A stretch of 6,002 nucleotides of DNA from Anaerolineales bacterium UBA6131 (lineage in GTDB: Bacteria; Chloroflexota; Anaerolineae; UBA2200). The position numbers and the translations under genes are program-made. The notes under the pieces are model-generated. The model was not told where the DNA came from and ran no database searches. It saw nothing but the letters and a program-made list of their open reading frames with translations. Shown here one piece after another: positions 5,386 to 6,002 of this stretch. Location: assembly GCA_002435875.1 (NCBI GenBank), contig DIVN01000183.1, positions 1 to 6,002 of the forward strand. Reading direction: 5' to 3'. Each line of letters starts with the position of its first letter. Positions within the stretch are counted from its first letter, which is position 1.

Positions 5386-5592
5386 CCGCTAGGAAGTGAA
5401 AGAATTCACAATCGAATCCAGACATCGTGGCCTTGTACATAGGCCAGTCTGACCGTAGCGCGTGGTCCTCGATTGGTGAACGCCAATTGGACGTCTCGCC
5501 GACTGTACTTACCAGGGTTCGTGCCAGGTGCGCTGCATCGTGCAGTAGCTCCTGTGTTTCGATCTAGGCAAGCATAGCTGAAGGAGGAACAC
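5386..5592 (+). promoter_or_regulatory. Structured 5' leader of fhs, candidate cis-regulatory RNA
   Basis: Between the predicted transcript start and the fhs start lie about 207 nt without a coding frame I can support, but with a dense set of stem-loops. GTGAA/TTCAC (5396-5400/5405-5409) has an AGAA loop. CAGAC/GTCTG (5419-5423/5447-5451) carries an ATCG bulge and a second stem TGGCCT/AGGCCA (5428-5433/5441-5446). A 9-bp stem with wobbles (5469-5477/5482-5490) has a GAAC loop, and CTGCA/TGCAG lies at 5533-5545. TGTGTTTC (5553-5560) can pair with GGAACACA (5586-5593), covering the end of the Shine-Dalgarno sequence and the A of the start codon. AATCGA 5410-5415 can also pair with TCGATT 5469-5474, an alternative to the 9-bp stem. 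I do not recognise the ZTP or THF riboswitch cores. The ligand, if there is one, is unknown. Confidence 0.45.
5581..5588 (+). promoter_or_regulatory. Ribosome binding site of fhs
   Basis: AAGGAGGA at 5581-5588 lies 4 nt before ATG 5593. It is the strongest Shine-Dalgarno sequence in the window, fitting a highly expressed enzyme. Its last bases fall in the possible sequestering helix of the leader. Confidence 0.8.
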
Positions 5593-6002
5593 ATGATCGT
5601 CGACGTCAAGTCACCCGTGCCCAGCGACATCGAGATTGCTCAGGCGGCCAAGCTGCGCCCCATACGTGAGGTAGCGGCCGAGGTTGGCCTGACAGAAGAT
5701 GACCTGGACTACTATGGCAAGTACAAGGCCAAGGTTCACCTCGACGTGCTGGACCGCTTCAACGACCGCCCCAACGCCAAGTACATCGATGTGACTGCCA
5801 TTACCCCTACGCCCCTTGGCGAAGGGAAGACCACAACCACCTGTGGCCTCAGCCAGGCACTCACTTACCTGGGAAAGAAAGTCTTCACCTGCATCCGCCA
5901 GCCGTCGCAGGGTCCCACTTTCGGGATCAAGGGCGGTGCTGCCGGCGGCGGATATGCGCAGATTGTGCCGATGGAAGACTTCAACCTGCACCTGACCGGC
6001 GA
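5593..6002 (+). CDS. fhs: Formate-tetrahydrofolate ligase, 3' end outside window
   Basis: The first 136 residues are visible and the frame is open to the right edge; the family is usually about 550-560 residues or somewhat longer. The enzyme makes 10-formyl-THF from formate, THF and ATP, the entry step of formate into the Wood-Ljungdahl methyl branch. TPTPLGEGKT (71-80) is the family P-loop that binds ATP, and GIKGGAAGGGYAQIVPMED is the strongly conserved formyl-phosphate/folate region. The start is fixed by AAGGAGGA and by the N-terminal match SPVPSDIEIAQ. The segment reads IRQPSQGPTFG where common bacterial Fhs proteins read REPSLGPVFG; from memory the former is the form in the synthetase domain of eukaryotic C1-THF synthase. 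Together with fchA and folD it completes formate to methylene-THF. It has its own promoter and a long structured leader. Confidence 0.95.
   Translation, partial: MIVDVKSPVPSDIEIAQAAKLRPIREVAAEVGLTEDDLDYYGKYKAKVHLDVLDRFNDRPNAKYIDVTAITPTPLGEGKTTTTCGLSQALTYLGKKVFTCIRQPSQGPTFGIKGGAAGGGYAQIVPMEDFNLHLTG

Noticed and set aside
5386..5592. ZTP, THF or T-box leader
   Set aside because: I looked for the ZTP core (CCGCCUGGGC-like), a THF riboswitch core and the T-box AGGGUGGNACCGCG sequence and found none. The leader is therefore reported as unassigned.
1..6002. Mobile element, CRISPR array, toxin-antitoxin or phage-defence system
   Set aside because: No transposase, regularly spaced repeats, integrase or defence-type gene set is present. 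The exonuclease gene stands alone, and the other genes are metabolic or surface-related.

Overview
The window reads as chromosomal DNA from a bacterium of moderately high GC content, probably a Chloroflexota (Anaerolineae-like) anaerobe. That assignment is an inference from the FecR-like/C-terminal-domain secreted protein, the acetogen-style one-carbon genes and the style of the ATP-grasp/GNAT pair; no rRNA or marker gene confirms it. All convincing genes lie on the + strand. I see no tRNA, rRNA, CRISPR array, insertion sequence or phage gene.

Layout. (1) 1-1296: the 3' part of a D-Ala-D-Ala-ligase-like ATP-grasp gene, overlapping by 23 nt a GNAT acetyltransferase gene. The GNAT frame is cut by a TGA at 1228, yet coding similarity resumes at once for 21 more codons up to a TAG at 1294. 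(2) 1297-2027: about 200 nt of intergenic DNA with a long imperfect hairpin and a possible promoter, then a DEDDy-type RNase H-fold exonuclease gene. Its only well-placed start, 8 nt after GGAGG, is ATC, not ATG/GTG/TTG. (3) 2140-5312: a near-consensus promoter, then four tandem genes: acylphosphatase, a membrane-anchored FecR-like protein (stop/start overlap TGATG), fchA (methenyl-THF cyclohydrolase) and folD (methylene-THF dehydrogenase). (4) 5313-6002: a separate strong promoter (TTGACA, 17 nt, extended -10), a leader of about 207 nt rich in stem-loops, and the start of fhs (formate-THF ligase), which runs off the window.

How the genes work together. fhs, fchA and folD give formate -> 10-formyl-THF -> 5,10-methenyl-THF -> 5,10-methylene-THF, the upper part of the methyl branch of the Wood-Ljungdahl pathway, which can also run in reverse for formate production or C1 oxidation. 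The most interesting observation is that FolD keeps Tyr50, Gln98 and Asp121 (E. coli numbering, which matches here without gaps) but has Ile at position 54, where the catalytic cyclohydrolase Lys should be. This predicts a dehydrogenase-only FolD whose missing cyclohydrolase step is supplied by FchA encoded 86 nt upstream. The second is the structured fhs leader, which can form an 8-bp helix over the end of the Shine-Dalgarno sequence and the start codon. It does not match the ZTP or THF riboswitch motifs I know.
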